A stretch of 64,000 nucleotides of DNA from Aestuariivivens marinum (GCF_022662175.1 NZ_JAKMCR010000001.1:1488001-1552000), one strand, 5' to 3'. Numbered from the stretch's first letter, positions 19,646 to 29,871 are shown. The notes: a model not told the origin generated them from the letters alone. Numbers and translations: made by a program.

Positions 19646-20473
19646 ATGTCAGTAAGAAAATTAAAACCAATCACACCAGGGCAGCGTTTTAGAGTAGTAA
19701 ATGGATTTGACGCCATTACTACTGATAAGCCGGAGAAAAGTTTATTGGCTCCGAAAAAAAGGTCTGGTGGTAGAAACAGTCAAGGAAAAATGACCATGCG
19801 TTACATAGGTGGTGGTCATAAGAAAAAGTATCGTATTATCGATTTTAAACGTAACAAAACTGGTATTCCAGCCGAGGTTAAAACGATAGAATACGATCCA
19901 AACAGAACCGCTTTTATTGCCTTATTGAACTATCAAGATGGCGAGAAAAGATACATTATTGCTCAAAATGGTTTACAGGTTGGGCAAAATGTTGTGTCTG
20001 GTAATGAGGGTGTTGCTCCTGAAATTGGAAACGCTATGCCATTAAGTCAAATTCCATTAGGAACTATTATTTCTTGTGTGGAGTTGCGTCCAGGTCAAGG
20101 TGCTGTTATGGCTCGTAGTGCTGGAGCTTTTGCCCAGTTAATGGCTAGGGATGGCAAATTTGCTACTATTAAATTACCTTCTGGTGAGACCCGTTTAGTG
20201 TTGATTACTTGTATGGCTACTATAGGGGTTGTTTCTAACTCAGACCATCAGTTGCTTATCTCTGGTAAAGCTGGTAGAACAAGATGGTTAGGTAGAAGAC
20301 CACGTACTAGACCAGTAGTAATGAACCCAATCGATCACCCAATGGGTGGTGGAGAAGGACGTGCTTCTGGAGGTCACCCAAGATCTAGAAAAGGCATCCC
20401 GGCTAAAGGTTATAGAACACGTTCTAAAACAAAAGCAAGTAATAAATATATTGTAGAACGTAGAAAGAAATAA
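19646..20473 (+). CDS. rplB: 50S ribosomal protein L2
   Basis: uL2, 275 aa, needed for subunit joining and the peptidyl-transferase centre. Two SH3-like halves are visible, then the conserved C-terminal segment [19 protein letters not shown] containing the universally conserved His. It is 3 nt from rpsS. Confidence 0.98.
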   Translation: MSVRKLKPITPGQRFRVVNGFDAITTDKPEKSLLAPKKRSGGRNSQGKMTMRYIGGGHKKKYRIIDFKRNKTGIPAEVKTIEYDPNRTAFIALLNYQDGEKRYIIAQNGLQVGQNVVSGNEGVAPEIGNAMPLSQIPLGTIISCVELRPGQGAVMARSAGAFAQLMARDGKFATIKLPSGETRLVLITCMATIGVVSNSDHQLLISGKAGRTRWLGRRPRTRPVVMNPIDHPMGGGEGRASGGHPRSRKGIPAKGYRTRSKTKASNKYIVERRKK

Positions 20474-20476
20474 GAC

Positions 20477-20755
20477 ATGGCAAGATCATTAAAAAAAGGA
20501 CCTTACGTTCATTATAAATTAGAAAGAAAAGTTGCTGCAAACGTAGAAGCTAACAAGAAAACGGTAATCAAAACTTGGTCTAGAGCCAGTATGATTACGC
20601 CTGATTTTGTTGGACAAACCATAGCAGTGCACAATGGCCGCCAATTTGTACCAGTTTATGTAACTGAAAACATGGTAGGTCATAAATTAGGAGAATTTTC
20701 ACCAACACGTTCATTCCGTGGGCATGCAGGTGCTAAAAACAAAGGTAAAAAGTAG
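20477..20755 (+). CDS. rpsS: 30S ribosomal protein S19
   Basis: uS19, 92 aa, in the small-subunit head next to S13. [11 protein letters not shown] at the start and [22 protein letters not shown] with [15 protein letters not shown] in the body identify it. Six nt to rplV. Confidence 0.97.
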   Translation: MARSLKKGPYVHYKLERKVAANVEANKKTVIKTWSRASMITPDFVGQTIAVHNGRQFVPVYVTENMVGHKLGEFSPTRSFRGHAGAKNKGKK

Positions 20756-20761
20756 TAAGCT

Positions 20762-21169
20762 ATGGGAAGTCGTAAAAAACAAATGGCAGACGCTATTAAG
20801 GAAGAAAAAAAGCAAGTTGCTTTTGCTAAGCTTAATAACTGTCCTACGTCACCAAGGAAAATGCGTTTAGTAGCCGATTTAGTAAGAGGTGAACGCGTAG
20901 AAAAAGCACTTAATATCTTAAAATTCAACCAAAAAGAGGCTTCATCGCGTTTAGAAAAGTTATTACTTTCTGCTATCGCCAACTGGCAAGCAAAAAACGA
21001 AGATGCAGATGTAGAGTCGGCTGAATTATTCGTAAAAGAAATTAGAGTTGATGGTGGATCAATGTTGAAGAGATTGCGTCCAGCGCCACAGGGTCGTGCA
21101 CACAGAATTAGAAAACGTTCCAACCACGTAACATTAGTGGTTGGTGCTAACAATAACACACAAAGCTAA
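20762..21169 (+). CDS. rplV: 50S ribosomal protein L22
   Basis: uL22, 135 aa. Its beta-hairpin narrows the exit tunnel. Recognised by [20 protein letters not shown] and by the hairpin region [20 protein letters not shown], ending in [13 protein letters not shown]. The hairpin keeps the usual macrolide-sensitive layout as far as can be read by eye. Confidence 0.97.
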   Translation: MGSRKKQMADAIKEEKKQVAFAKLNNCPTSPRKMRLVADLVRGERVEKALNILKFNQKEASSRLEKLLLSAIANWQAKNEDADVESAELFVKEIRVDGGSMLKRLRPAPQGRAHRIRKRSNHVTLVVGANNNTQS

Positions 21170-21178
21170 GATAGAAGT

Positions 21179-21898
21179 ATGGGACAAAAAACAAATCCAA
21201 TCGGAAATCGCTTAGGAATTATCAGAGGATGGGAATCTAACTGGTACGGAGGAGACGATTATGGCGACAAGCTAGCCGAAGACGATAAAATTAGAAAGTA
21301 CGTTCACGTACGTCTGGCTAAAGCTAGTGTGAGTAGAGTAATTATTGAAAGAACTCTTAAGCTTGTAACCGTTACTATCACTACGGCGCGTCCAGGTATC
21401 ATTATTGGTAAAGGCGGTCAAGAGGTAGACAAGTTAAAAGAAGAACTTAAAAAGATTACTGGAAAAGAGGTTCAGATTAACATCTTTGAAATTAAAAGAC
21501 CTGAACTGGATGCATTTTTGGTAGCATCAAGTATTGCCCGTCAAATAGAGAATCGTATCTCTTACCGTCGTGCAATAAAAATGGCTATTGCTGCTACAAT
21601 GCGTATGAATGCTGAAGGAATCAAGATTCAAATTAGTGGGCGTTTAAACGGTGCTGAAATGGCACGTAGCGAACACTACAAAGAAGGACGTATTCCATTA
21701 TCAACATTCAGGGCCGATATTGACTATGCTTTAGTAGAAGCACACACTACCTATGGTAGATTGGGTGTTAAAGTATGGATCATGAAAGGTGAAGTATATG
21801 GTAAAAGAGAGCTTTCTCCGCTTGTAGGATTATCTAAAAAGCAAGGTGGAAAAGGTGGAGCAGGACGTGGAGCTAAAGCACCTCGTCGTAGAAAGTAA
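21179..21898 (+). CDS. rpsC: 30S ribosomal protein S3
   Basis: uS3, 239 aa, at the mRNA entry channel. [13 protein letters not shown] opens the protein. The KH motif [15 protein letters not shown] lies near residue 75, and the C-terminal domain has [20 protein letters not shown]. The tail [17 protein letters not shown] is basic and likely disordered. 20 nt to rplP. Confidence 0.98.
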   Translation: MGQKTNPIGNRLGIIRGWESNWYGGDDYGDKLAEDDKIRKYVHVRLAKASVSRVIIERTLKLVTVTITTARPGIIIGKGGQEVDKLKEELKKITGKEVQINIFEIKRPELDAFLVASSIARQIENRISYRRAIKMAIAATMRMNAEGIKIQISGRLNGAEMARSEHYKEGRIPLSTFRADIDYALVEAHTTYGRLGVKVWIMKGEVYGKRELSPLVGLSKKQGGKGGAGRGAKAPRRRK

Positions 21899-21918
21899 TT
21901 TTTTAAAGTAAAAGAAAA

Positions 21919-22338
21919 ATGTTACAGCCTAAAAGAACAAAATTTCGTAAGCAGCAAAAAGGACGCATGAAAGGGATTTCCCAAAGAGGAAACCAACTTT
22001 CAAACGGTACTTTTGGTATAAAAGCATTAGACTCGAATTTTTTAACATCTCGCCAAATTGAAGCAGCACGTATTGCCGCTACTCGTTACATGAAAAGGGA
22101 AGGGCAACTTTGGATTAAAATATTTCCAGACAAGCCTATTACTAAAAAACCTCTTGAAGTACGTATGGGTAAAGGTAAGGGTGCCGTAGAATATTGGGTA
22201 GCTGTTGTAAAACCAGGACGTGTTTTATTTGAAATTGGTGGTGTGCCATTAGATATTGCTAAAGAAGCATTGCGCTTAGCAGCACAAAAACTACCAGTTA
22301 AGACTAAGTTTGTTATTGCTAGAGATTACGAAGCATAA
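21919..22338 (+). CDS. rplP: 50S ribosomal protein L16
   Basis: uL16, 139 aa, which organises the A-site tRNA region of the large subunit. [19 protein letters not shown], then [20 protein letters not shown] and the end [16 protein letters not shown] are diagnostic. 13 nt to rpmC. Confidence 0.98.
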   Translation: MLQPKRTKFRKQQKGRMKGISQRGNQLSNGTFGIKALDSNFLTSRQIEAARIAATRYMKREGQLWIKIFPDKPITKKPLEVRMGKGKGAVEYWVAVVKPGRVLFEIGGVPLDIAKEALRLAAQKLPVKTKFVIARDYEA

Positions 22339-22351
22339 TTTATTTAATGAT

Positions 22352-22543
22352 ATGAAACAATCAGAAATTAAAGAATTATCTACAGCTGAGTTACAAGAAA
22401 AACTTGGTGAGACCAAAAAGAGTTATACAGACCTTAAACTGGCACATGCAATATCTCCTTTAGAGAACCCAATTCAATTACGTACTATTAGACGTACTGT
22501 AGCTCGAATTGCGACTGAATTAACTAAAAGAGAATTACAATAA
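22352..22543 (+). CDS. rpmC: 50S ribosomal protein L29
   Basis: uL29, 63 aa. The frame is open further upstream into rplP, but the conserved N-terminus MKQSEIKELSTAELQEKL fixes the start at 22352. It is an all-helical protein at the tunnel exit next to L23. Ends in TVARIATELTKRELQ; 12 nt to rpsQ. Confidence 0.96.
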   Translation: MKQSEIKELSTAELQEKLGETKKSYTDLKLAHAISPLENPIQLRTIRRTVARIATELTKRELQ

Positions 22544-22555
22544 TTCTGCTGAAAG

Positions 22556-22813
22556 ATGGAAACAAGAAATTTAAGAAAAGAACGTATAGGAGTTGTTACA
22601 AGTAACAAAATGCAGAAGTCTATTGTGGTTTCTGAAGTGAAAAAGGTAAAGCATCCTATGTATGGAAAATTCGTTTTAAAAACGAAAAAGTACGTAGCAC
22701 ACGACGAGAAAAATGACTGCAACGAAGGGGATACAGTAAGGATCATGGAAACACGTCCTTTAAGTAAATCCAAGTGTTGGAGATTAGTTGAAATAATTGA
22801 AAGAGCGAAGTAA
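22556..22813 (+). CDS. rpsQ: 30S ribosomal protein S17
   Basis: uS17, 85 aa, a primary 16S-binding protein with an OB fold. [19 protein letters not shown] and [16 protein letters not shown] identify it. Only 2 nt separate it from rplN. Confidence 0.97.
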   Translation: METRNLRKERIGVVTSNKMQKSIVVSEVKKVKHPMYGKFVLKTKKYVAHDEKNDCNEGDTVRIMETRPLSKSKCWRLVEIIERAK

Positions 22814-22815
22814 TT

Positions 22816-23184
22816 ATGGTACAGCAAGAATCAAGACTTAAGGTAGCAGATAACACTGGAGCAAAAGAGGTATTGACCATTCGTGTTCTAGGTGGTACTA
22901 AAAGAAGATACGCTTCTGTAGGAGACAAAATTGTTGTTTCCGTTAAAGATGCAACACCTAATGGAAACATTAAAAAAGGTGCTGTTTCTACTGCAGTTGT
23001 AGTACGTACTGTAAAAGAAGTAAGACGGCCTGACGGATCTTATATCAGATTCGACGATAATGCTTGTGTCCTTTTAAACCCAGCAGGTGAAATGAGAGGT
23101 ACGCGTGTATTTGGTCCTGTTGCAAGAGAACTTCGTGATAAACAATTTATGAAAATTGTATCATTAGCACCTGAGGTGCTTTAA
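22816..23184 (+). CDS. rplN: 50S ribosomal protein L14
   Basis: uL14, 122 aa, at the subunit interface, forming bridges to 16[19 protein letters not shown] and the C-terminal [18 protein letters not shown] are classic. Normal length. Confidence 0.98.
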   Translation: MVQQESRLKVADNTGAKEVLTIRVLGGTKRRYASVGDKIVVSVKDATPNGNIKKGAVSTAVVVRTVKEVRRPDGSYIRFDDNACVLLNPAGEMRGTRVFGPVARELRDKQFMKIVSLAPEVL

Positions 23185-23198
23185 TACAAATTATTAAG

Positions 23199-23510
23199 AT
23201 GGGAAAGCTTAAAATAAAAACAGGAGATACAGTACGTGTTATTGCCGGAGACCATAAAGGTTCAGAAGGGAAAGTACAGAAAGTATTAATCGATAAGAAC
23301 AAAGCTATCGTAGAGGGTGTGAACTTAGTAAAGAAACATACTAAGCCAAGTGCACAAAATCCTCAAGGTGGTATTGTAGAAAAGGAAGCACCAATCCATG
23401 TGTCTAATTTGTCGTTGTTGACTGCAAAAGGAGAAACAACTAGAATTGGTTACAAAATGGAAGGTGATAAGAAAGTAAGATTTTCAACAAAATCTAAAGA
23501 AGTAATTTAG
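23199..23510 (+). CDS. rplX: 50S ribosomal protein L24
   Basis: uL24, 103 aa, an assembly initiator with an N-terminal KOW motif ([20 protein letters not shown]). Continues with [14 protein letters not shown] and the conserved [10 protein letters not shown]. 5 nt to rplE. Confidence 0.97.
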   Translation: MGKLKIKTGDTVRVIAGDHKGSEGKVQKVLIDKNKAIVEGVNLVKKHTKPSAQNPQGGIVEKEAPIHVSNLSLLTAKGETTRIGYKMEGDKKVRFSTKSKEVI

Positions 23511-23515
23511 TAGTT

Positions 23516-24067
23516 ATGGCATATTCACCAAGACTTAAGGAAGAGTATAAAAGCAGAGTAATTGCTGCTCTTACAGACGAATTTGGATATAAAAATGTAA
23601 TGCAGGTTCCTAAACTTAAAAAGATAGTAATATCTAAAGGAGTTGGAGCTGCTGTGGCAGACAAAAAGTTAATCGACTACGCCGTAGAAGAATTAACTAC
23701 TATATCTGGACAAAAAGCTATAGCAACCATATCTAAAAAAGATGTTGCTTCTTTTAAATTACGTAAAGGGATGCCAATTGGTGCCAAAGTTACTTTACGA
23801 GGCGAGAGAATGTACGAGTTTTTAGATCGTTTAGTTACTTCTGCCTTACCACGGGTAAGAGATTTTAACGGTATAAAGGCTACAGGTTTTGACGGACGCG
23901 GTAACTACAACTTAGGTGTTACCGAGCAAATCATCTTTCCAGAAATAAATATCGATAAGGTAAACAGAATTTCTGGAATGGATATTACTTTTGTAACGTC
24001 TGCCGAAACAGATAAGGAAGCAAAATCATTATTAACTGAATTAGGGTTACCTTTTAAAAAGAACTAA
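23516..24067 (+). CDS. rplE: 50S ribosomal protein L5
   Basis: uL5, 183 aa, which binds 5S rRNA and contacts P-site t[19 protein letters not shown], then RVRDFNGI with [20 protein letters not shown], identifies it. 3 nt to rpsN. Confidence 0.98.
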   Translation: MAYSPRLKEEYKSRVIAALTDEFGYKNVMQVPKLKKIVISKGVGAAVADKKLIDYAVEELTTISGQKAIATISKKDVASFKLRKGMPIGAKVTLRGERMYEFLDRLVTSALPRVRDFNGIKATGFDGRGNYNLGVTEQIIFPEINIDKVNRISGMDITFVTSAETDKEAKSLLTELGLPFKKN

Positions 24068-24070
24068 GTT

Positions 24071-24340
24071 ATGGCTAAAGAATCAATGAAAGCCCGTGAG
24101 GTAAAAAGAGCAAAAACAGTAGCTAAATACGCAGCTAAACGTAAAGCTTTAAAAGAAGCTGGCGATTACGAAGCGTTACAAAAGTTGCCAAAAAATGCTT
24201 CCCCAATACGTCAGCATAATAGATGTAAATTAACAGGAAGACCTAAGGGATATATGAGAGTTTTTGGAATTTCTCGTGTAACGTTTAGGGAAATGGCTAA
24301 CCAAGGTCTTATTCCAGGCGTAAAAAAGGCTAGCTGGTAA
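24071..24340 (+). CDS. rpsN: 30S ribosomal protein S14 (zinc-free long form)
   Basis: uS14, 89 aa. The C-terminal block [20 protein letters not shown] is conserved, but the CxxC...CxxC zinc ribbon of the 61-aa form is absent (only one Cys), so this is the longer zinc-independent type. A 75-nt spacer to rpsH follows. Confidence 0.96.
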   Translation: MAKESMKAREVKRAKTVAKYAAKRKALKEAGDYEALQKLPKNASPIRQHNRCKLTGRPKGYMRVFGISRVTFREMANQGLIPGVKKASW

Positions 24341-24415
24341 TAAAAGAATTATAAACAGGTTGAAGGTTCAAAGCCGAGGGACGGTATTGAAAACCACATC
24401 CGCAAATTAATAAAT

Positions 24416-24814
24416 ATGTATACAGATCCAATTTCGGATTATCTTACTAGAATTAGAAACGCAGTGCGTGCCAACCACAGAGTGGTAGAGATTCCTGCTT
24501 CTAATTTAAAAAAGGACATCACTAAAATATTATTCGAGCAAGGATATATTTTAAGTTACAAGTTTGATGATTCAACAGTACAGGGCACTATTAAAATAGC
24601 GCTTAAGTACAACAAAGAAACTAAAGAACCCGTAATTAAAAAACTTCAACGTGTTAGTAAACCAGGTTTACGTAAGTATGCTGGTGCTAATGAATTACCT
24701 AGAATTTTGAATGGTCTTGGTGTAGCTATCGTTTCAACGTCTCATGGCGTTATGACAGGTAAACAAGCTAAAAGAGAAAATGTAGGTGGTGAAGTTTTAT
24801 GTTTCGTTTACTAA
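24416..24814 (+). CDS. rpsH: 30S ribosomal protein S8
   Basis: uS8, 132 aa, a primary 16S binder that in E. coli also represses the spc operon. DPISDYLTRIRNAVRANHR at the start and STSHGVMTGKQAKRENVGGE with CFVY at the end are typical. No S8-like target was searched for here. Confidence 0.97.
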   Translation: MYTDPISDYLTRIRNAVRANHRVVEIPASNLKKDITKILFEQGYILSYKFDDSTVQGTIKIALKYNKETKEPVIKKLQRVSKPGLRKYAGANELPRILNGLGVAIVSTSHGVMTGKQAKRENVGGEVLCFVY

Positions 24815-24832
24815 TATTAAAACCCAAAAGAA

Positions 24833-25375
24833 ATGTCAAGAATAGGAAATAATCCAGTAGCCATTCCAGAAGGTGTAACAGTAGACGTAAACGAGAACGT
24901 AATTACTGTAAAAGGAAAATTGGGAGAGTTAACACAAAGTTTTGATGCTGTAGAGGTAAAAGTAGAAGAAGGTAATGTATTGGTTACTCGCTCATCTGAT
25001 ACTAAAGACCAAAAAGCAAAACATGGTTTATATAGAGCTTTAGTAAACAACATGATAGAAGGTGTTTCTAAAGGTTGGTCTAAGGAATTGGAATTGGTAG
25101 GTGTAGGTTATAGAGCATCTAACCAAGGTCAAAAATTAGATTTAGCATTAGGATTCTCACATAACATTGTAATGGACATTGCTCCAGAAGTTAAAGTTGA
25201 GACAGTTTCTGAAAAAGGAAAAAACCCTATCGTTAAATTAACGTCTCATGATAAACAACTTGTAGGTCAGGTAGCGGCTAAGATTCGTAGCTTTAGAAAA
25301 CCAGAGCCTTACAAAGGAAAAGGTATCAAGTTTGTTGGTGAAGAAATAAGAAGAAAAGCAGGTAAATCAGCTTAA
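24833..25375 (+). CDS. rplF: 50S ribosomal protein L6
   Basis: uL6, 180 aa, a two-domain protein near the factor-binding site. [26 protein letters not shown] and the C-terminal [14 protein letters not shown] with [11 protein letters not shown] identify it. 10 nt to rplR. Confidence 0.98.
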   Translation: MSRIGNNPVAIPEGVTVDVNENVITVKGKLGELTQSFDAVEVKVEEGNVLVTRSSDTKDQKAKHGLYRALVNNMIEGVSKGWSKELELVGVGYRASNQGQKLDLALGFSHNIVMDIAPEVKVETVSEKGKNPIVKLTSHDKQLVGQVAAKIRSFRKPEPYKGKGIKFVGEEIRRKAGKSA

Positions 25376-25385
25376 TAATTTAGTT

Positions 25386-25742
25386 ATGGCATTGACAAAG
25401 AACGAAAGAAGATTAAGAATAAAGAACAGAATAAGAAAGGTGGTTTCTGGTACAGAAGCGAGACCTAGATTGGCTGTTTACAGAAGTAATAAAGAAATTT
25501 ATGCCCAAATAGTTGATGATGTAACTGGAAAAACCATTGTTGCTGCATCTTCAAGGGATAAAGATATTGATACTGCTAAAGTAAATAAAACTGAAGCTGC
25601 TGCCCTTGTAGGTAAAGCTTTAGCTGAAAAAGCTTTAAAGGCAGGAGTAGAGACCATTGCTTTCGATAGAGGTGGTTATTTGTATCACGGTAGAGTTAAA
25701 TCATTAGCCGACGGAGCTAGAGAAGCAGGACTTAAATTCTAA
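25386..25742 (+). CDS. rplR: 50S ribosomal protein L18
   Basis: uL18, 118 aa, which binds 5S rRNA with L5. [19 protein letters not shown] and the end [20 protein letters not shown] with GLKF are diagnostic. 6 nt to rpsE. Confidence 0.97.
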   Translation: MALTKNERRLRIKNRIRKVVSGTEARPRLAVYRSNKEIYAQIVDDVTGKTIVAASSRDKDIDTAKVNKTEAAALVGKALAEKALKAGVETIAFDRGGYLYHGRVKSLADGAREAGLKF

Positions 25743-25748
25743 GAAATT

Positions 25749-26273
25749 ATGTTTCAAAAATATAAAAGTGCAGAGTTAGTAAAACCAGGTGGATTAGATC
25801 TTAAAGATCGTTTAGTTGGTGTACAAAGAGTAACAAAAGTAACTAAAGGTGGTAGGGCTTTTGGCTTTTCAGCGATTGTAGTGGTTGGTGATGAAGCTGG
25901 TGTTGTAGGACAAGGCTTAGGAAAATCTAAAGACGTAGCTAGTGCTATTGCAAAAGCCGTGGAAGATGCCAAGAAAAACTTGGTTAGAATTCCTATTAGA
26001 AAAGGAACCTTGCCACACGAACAAAAAGGAAAATACGGTGGAGCAAGGGTAAATATCATACCTGCAGCACCTGGTACAGGAGTTATAGCCGGTGGTGCTG
26101 TAAGAACTGTATTGGAAGCAGTTGGTGTACATGATGTGTTATCTAAATCGCAAGGGTCTTCTAATCCACACAATGTAGTAAAGGCAACATTCGATGCTTT
26201 ATTACAATTAAGGGACGCTAATACCATTGCAAGGGATAGAGGTATTTCACTTGAAAAAGTTTTTAACGCTTAA
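25749..26273 (+). CDS. rpsE: 30S ribosomal protein S5
   Basis: uS5, 174 aa, needed for decoding accuracy at the mRNA entry. The double-stranded RNA-binding segment has [18 protein letters not shown] and [19 protein letters not shown]; the C-terminal domain has [20 protein letters not shown]. 11 nt to rpmD. Confidence 0.98.
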   Translation: MFQKYKSAELVKPGGLDLKDRLVGVQRVTKVTKGGRAFGFSAIVVVGDEAGVVGQGLGKSKDVASAIAKAVEDAKKNLVRIPIRKGTLPHEQKGKYGGARVNIIPAAPGTGVIAGGAVRTVLEAVGVHDVLSKSQGSSNPHNVVKATFDALLQLRDANTIARDRGISLEKVFNA

Positions 26274-26284
26274 TACGATCAGAA

Positions 26285-26464
26285 ATGGGAAAGATTAAAG
26301 TAACAAAAGTTAAAAGCGCTATCAATCGTACGCTAAGACAAAAAAGAACTTTAGAAGCTCTTGGTCTTAAAAAGATTGGTCAAGTAAAAGAGCATGAAGC
26401 GACGCCTAACATTTTAGGGATGATTGCTAAAGTTTCACATTTAGTTTCTGTTGAAGAAGCTTAA
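26285..26464 (+). CDS. rpmD: 50S ribosomal protein L30
   Basis: uL30, 59 aa, read directly from the sequence (ATG 26285, TAA 26462-26464). It starts MGKIKVTKVKSAINR, then QKRTLEALGLKKIGQVKEH and TPNILGMIAKVSHLVSV, all family features. It sits in its normal place between rpsE and rplO. Confidence 0.95.
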   Translation: MGKIKVTKVKSAINRTLRQKRTLEALGLKKIGQVKEHEATPNILGMIAKVSHLVSVEEA

Positions 26465-26480
26465 AAATATAGACTAAAAA

Positions 26481-26933
26481 ATGGATTTAAGTAACTTACA
26501 GCCGGCAAAAGGTTCGGTAAAAACACAAGGCAAGCGAGTAGGTCGCGGACAAGGATCTGGTAAAGGTGGTACCGCTACCCGTGGTCACAAAGGAGCTAAG
26601 TCACGTTCTGGGTATTCTAAGAAAATAGGATTTGAAGGTGGACAAATGCCACTTCAAAGACGTGTACCTAAATTTGGTTTTAACAACATTAACCGTGTCG
26701 AATACCAAGGTGTTAATTTAGATACCTTACAACAATTGGTTGATGACAAGAAAATAAAGGATACTGTAGATTTTGAAACCTTATTCGCTAACCGTTTGGT
26801 TGATAAAAACGACTTGGTAAAAGTATTGGGTCGTGGTGAATTAAAGGCTAAATTAAAAGTATCTGCCCACAAGTTCTCTGCTTCAGCTAAAGCTGCTATA
26901 GAAGCTGCAGGCGGTGAGGCAATAACGTTATAA
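26481..26933 (+). CDS. rplO: 50S ribosomal protein L15
   Basis: uL15, 150 aa. A long basic N-terminal extension (GKRVGRGQGSGKGGTATRGH) threads into 23S rRNA, followed by a globular end with KVSAHKFSASAKAAIEAAGG. 13 nt to secY, the usual spc order. Confidence 0.97.
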   Translation: MDLSNLQPAKGSVKTQGKRVGRGQGSGKGGTATRGHKGAKSRSGYSKKIGFEGGQMPLQRRVPKFGFNNINRVEYQGVNLDTLQQLVDDKKIKDTVDFETLFANRLVDKNDLVKVLGRGELKAKLKVSAHKFSASAKAAIEAAGGEAITL

Positions 26934-26946
26934 GACTATACAATAC

Positions 26947-28293
26947 ATGAAGTTTATAGAATCAATAAAGAATGTTTGGAAAATTGAGGAACTAAGAAAC
27001 AGAATCATATTAACCTTGAGTCTGTTATTGGTTTATCGATTTGGTGCCCAAGTTGTTTTACCAGGAATTGACGCTGAACAGTTAAGTGGCTTGGCAGATA
27101 GCACTGAAGGTGGTATATTAGGATTACTTAGTGCTTTTACTGGTGGAGCTTTTGCAAATGCTTCTGTTTTTGCATTAGGTATCATGCCATATATTTCTGC
27201 TTCTATTGTGGTTCAGTTAATGGGAATAGCTATTCCGTATTTACAAAAACTACAAAAGGAAGGAGCAAGTGGCCAGAAGAAAATAACACAAATTACGCGC
27301 TGGTTAACCATCGGTATTTGTTTGTTACAGGCGCCAGGATATCTTGCTAGTCTACCAGCATTGGGCGTGCCTCAATCGGCTTTCTTATTAGGAACTGGAG
27401 GGTTGTTCTATTTTTCATCTGTTGTAATATTAGTAACCGGGTGTATTTTCGCTATGTGGTTAGGAGAAAAAATTACTGATAAGGGTATTGGTAATGGTAT
27501 TTCCTTATTAATTATGGTGGGCATTATTGCCACTTTGCCACAAGCGTTTTTACAAAATGCTGCTACGAGATTAGAAGGTAATAACGTGATGCTTATTCTT
27601 TTTGAATTGGTAATATGGTTCGTTATTATTTTGTTGTCTATTCTATTGGTTATGGCTGTTAGAAAAATTGCTGTACAATATGCTAGAAGAACGGCTTCTG
27701 GAGGCTATGAAAGAAATGTAATGGCTGGGTCCAGACAATATATTCCGTTAAAATTGAATGCTTCTGGTGTAATGCCAATTATATTTGCTCAAGCTATCAT
27801 GTTTGTGCCTAGTTTAATAGGTGGTTCAGCTTTATTGAAAGAAACGGCTGTTGGAGCATGGATGCAAACACAATTTTCGGATATGTTTGGATTTTGGTAT
27901 AATGTGGTGTTTGCATTGTTGATTATAGTATTTACCTATTTCTATACTGCAATTACAGTACCTACCAATAAGATGGCCGATGATTTAAAGCGAAGTGGGG
28001 GTTTTATTCCCGGCATTCGCCCAGGTTCTGAAACATCAGAGTATTTGGATAAGATCATGTCTCAAATAACATTGCCTGGTTCTATATTTTTAGCATTAAT
28101 TGCTGTTTTTCCAGCATTCATTGTTAAGTTGATGAACGTACAATCTAATTGGGCCATATTTTTTGGAGGTACTTCGCTATTGATTATGGTTGGCGTAGCT
28201 ATAGACACCATGCAACAGATAAATGCTTATTTATTAAATAGGCATTATGATGGCTTGATGAAAACTGGAAAAAATAGAAAAGCAGTAGCTTAA
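26947..28293 (+). CDS. secY: Preprotein translocase channel subunit SecY
   Basis: 448 aa inner-membrane channel with ten predicted membrane segments (first at about 18-38, LTLSLLLVYRFGAQVVLPG). Plug region GILGLLSAFTGGAFANASV, TM2 FALGIMPYISASIVVQLM, and the cytoplasmic loop RRTASGGYERNVMAGSRQYI with PGIRPGSETSEYLDKI are conserved. It works with SecE, SecG and the SecA encoded at 45327-48680. It lies between rplO and infA; adk and map are not present here. Confidence 0.97.
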   Translation: MKFIESIKNVWKIEELRNRIILTLSLLLVYRFGAQVVLPGIDAEQLSGLADSTEGGILGLLSAFTGGAFANASVFALGIMPYISASIVVQLMGIAIPYLQKLQKEGASGQKKITQITRWLTIGICLLQAPGYLASLPALGVPQSAFLLGTGGLFYFSSVVILVTGCIFAMWLGEKITDKGIGNGISLLIMVGIIATLPQAFLQNAATRLEGNNVMLILFELVIWFVIILLSILLVMAVRKIAVQYARRTASGGYERNVMAGSRQYIPLKLNASGVMPIIFAQAIMFVPSLIGGSALLKETAVGAWMQTQFSDMFGFWYNVVFALLIIVFTYFYTAITVPTNKMADDLKRSGGFIPGIRPGSETSEYLDKIMSQITLPGSIFLALIAVFPAFIVKLMNVQSNWAIFFGGTSLLIMVGVAIDTMQQINAYLLNRHYDGLMKTGKNRKAVA

Positions 28294-28306
28294 TATATTA
28301 TAAACT

Positions 28307-28522
28307 ATGGCAAAACAAGCAGCAATAGAACAGGACGGAACAATTATAGAAGCATTATCTAATGCCATGTTTCGTGTTGAACTGGAAAACGGCCATATTG
28401 TTACGGCACATATTTCTGGTAAAATGCGAATGCATTACATTAAATTGTTACCTGGTGATAAAGTAAAATTAGAAATGAGTCCTTACGATTTAACTAAGGC
28501 TCGCATCACTTATAGATATTAA
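28307..28522 (+). CDS. infA: Translation initiation factor IF-1
   Basis: 71 aa OB-fold protein that occupies the A site during initiation. [19 protein letters not shown] and [18 protein letters not shown] with [12 protein letters not shown] are the family signature. 13 nt after secY. Confidence 0.97.
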   Translation: MAKQAAIEQDGTIIEALSNAMFRVELENGHIVTAHISGKMRMHYIKLLPGDKVKLEMSPYDLTKARITYRY

Positions 28523-28582
28523 AAATTTGAACTTTTGGTTTAGTGTAGTCGAAACCACAAAGAGTTCCAAAATTCAAAAAAG

Positions 28583-28699
28583 ATGAAAGTAAGAGCATCA
28601 GTTAAAAAGAGAAGCGCAGATTGTAAAATAGTGCGTAGAAAAGGAAGACTTTACGTTATAAACAAAAAGAATCCTAGATTTAAACAAAGACAAGGTTAA
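28583..28699 (+). CDS. rpmJ: 50S ribosomal protein L36, zinc ligands lost
   Basis: bL36, 38 aa, read directly (ATG 28583, TAA 28697-28699). [17 protein letters not shown] opens it and NPRFKQRQG closes it, the usual length. In the zinc-binding form four ligands (C, C, C, H) are expected; here only the second Cys remains, the others being Ser, Asn and Phe. This is the zinc-independent ('C-minus') version. Confidence 0.95.
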   Translation: MKVRASVKKRSADCKIVRRKGRLYVINKKNPRFKQRQG

Positions 28700-28709
28700 A
28701 ATAGATAAA

Positions 28710-28806
28710 AGTCATTAGTTTACTTAGTAGTTAGATGAATCTGTTCGAAATAGAAATGTTTAGGATTCTAACAACTAAAAACTAACAACTAAAAACTAAA
28801 ATTAGT
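28710..28806 (+). repeat. Repeated leader before rpsM (copy 1 of 2)
   Basis: The spacer contains AGTCATTAGT, GAATCTGTTCGAAAT, GTTTAGGATTC and a run of ACTAAAAACTAACAACTA-like repeats. The same elements in the same order occur before rpsK (29193-29294). GAATC can pair with GATTC across the middle, and the flanks also pair partly. Confidence 0.6.
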
Positions 28807-29181
28807 ATGGCAAGAATTGCAGGTGTAGACATACCAAAAAACAAAAGAGGAGCTATCTCTTTAACCTATATATATGGTATAGGTAAAAGTAGGGCAAAGG
28901 AAATTTTAGCAACTGCTAAAGTTGACGAAAACACTAAAGTTCAAGATTGGACAGACGACGAAATTGGAGCAATCCGTGAAGCTGTTGGAACTTATAAAAT
29001 TGAAGGTGAATTACGTTCTGAAACCCAATTAAACATTAAGCGTTTAATGGATATTGGATGTTACAGAGGTATTCGTCACAGAGCCGGACTTCCACTTAGA
29101 GGTCAGCGAACAAAGAACAACTCCAGAACCAGAAAAGGTAGAAGAAAAACTGTTGCTAACAAGAAAAAGGCAACTAAATAA
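28807..29181 (+). CDS. rpsM: 30S ribosomal protein S13
   Basis: uS13, 124 aa, in the head, contacting the large subunit and P-site t[32 protein letters not shown] and the basic tail [17 protein letters not shown] are typical. It is preceded by a repeat-bearing leader. Confidence 0.98.
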   Translation: MARIAGVDIPKNKRGAISLTYIYGIGKSRAKEILATAKVDENTKVQDWTDDEIGAIREAVGTYKIEGELRSETQLNIKRLMDIGCYRGIRHRAGLPLRGQRTKNNSRTRKGRRKTVANKKKATK

Positions 29182-29192
29182 TAATTAAACAA

Positions 29193-29294
29193 TAGTCATT
29201 AGTCATTAGTATTTGGACGTTAGAAGAATCTGTTCGAAATGTAAAAGTTTAGGATTCCAATAACTAAAAGCTAACAACTAGAAACTAAAAGAAT
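29193..29294 (+). repeat. Repeated leader before rpsK (copy 2 of 2)
   Basis: Near-copy of the element before rpsM: AGTCATTAGTCATTAGT, AGAATCTGTTCGAAATG, GTTTAGGATTC, then ACTAAAAGCTAACAACTAG. The spacing relative to the next start codon is also the same, so a local duplication, or a shared control element, lies in front of both genes. Confidence 0.6.
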
Positions 29295-29678
29295 ATGGCA
29301 AAAACAAGTACAAAAAAACGTAAAGTTGTTGTAGACGCTATAGGTGAAGCCCATATAACAGCGTCATTCAATAATATTATTATCTCACTTACCAATAAGA
29401 AAGGCGATGTGGTTTCATGGTCTTCAGCAGGTAAAATGGGATTTAGAGGATCTAAGAAAAACACGCCTTATGCAGCACAATTAGCTGCCGAAGACGCCGC
29501 TGGTGTTGCATTGGAAGCTGGCTTGAAAAAGGTAAAGGTTTTTGTAAAAGGTCCAGGAAATGGTAGAGAATCTGCTATTAGATCTATTCATAATGCGGGT
29601 ATAGAAGTAACAGAAATAGTAGACGTTACACCATTGCCACATAATGGATGTAGACCTCCAAAACGCAGAAGGGTTTAA
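29295..29678 (+). CDS. rpsK: 30S ribosomal protein S11
   Basis: uS11, 127 aa, on the platform near the E site. [21 protein letters not shown], the [19 protein letters not shown] segment and the end [18 protein letters not shown] identify it. Confidence 0.98.
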   Translation: MAKTSTKKRKVVVDAIGEAHITASFNNIIISLTNKKGDVVSWSSAGKMGFRGSKKNTPYAAQLAAEDAAGVALEAGLKKVKVFVKGPGNGRESAIRSIHNAGIEVTEIVDVTPLPHNGCRPPKRRRV

Positions 29679-29684
29679 GAACTA

Positions 29685-29711
29685 TTGTTTCTAATATTCT
29701 TCTTATATTTG
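29685..29711 (+). promoter_or_regulatory. Internal promoter for rpsD-rpoA-rplQ
   Basis: TTG (29685-29687), 16-nt spacer, TATATTTG (29704-29711), matching TAnnTTTG. It lies in the 193-nt gap between rpsK and rpsD and would leave a leader of about 155 nt, long enough to hold an S4 target. Confidence 0.6.
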
Positions 29712-29871
29712 CAGGAATTTTTTGAAATTACTTGGTGATTGAGGTTTTTGATATTACCGAGTTAGTTTCACTTTAATAAATAATTTAAACAAGTATCAAC
29801 AAGAGATTTACGATTATCGAAGGATAAGATTAAGACCTTAATTCATAATCACTCTTAAAACACAATTTAAA

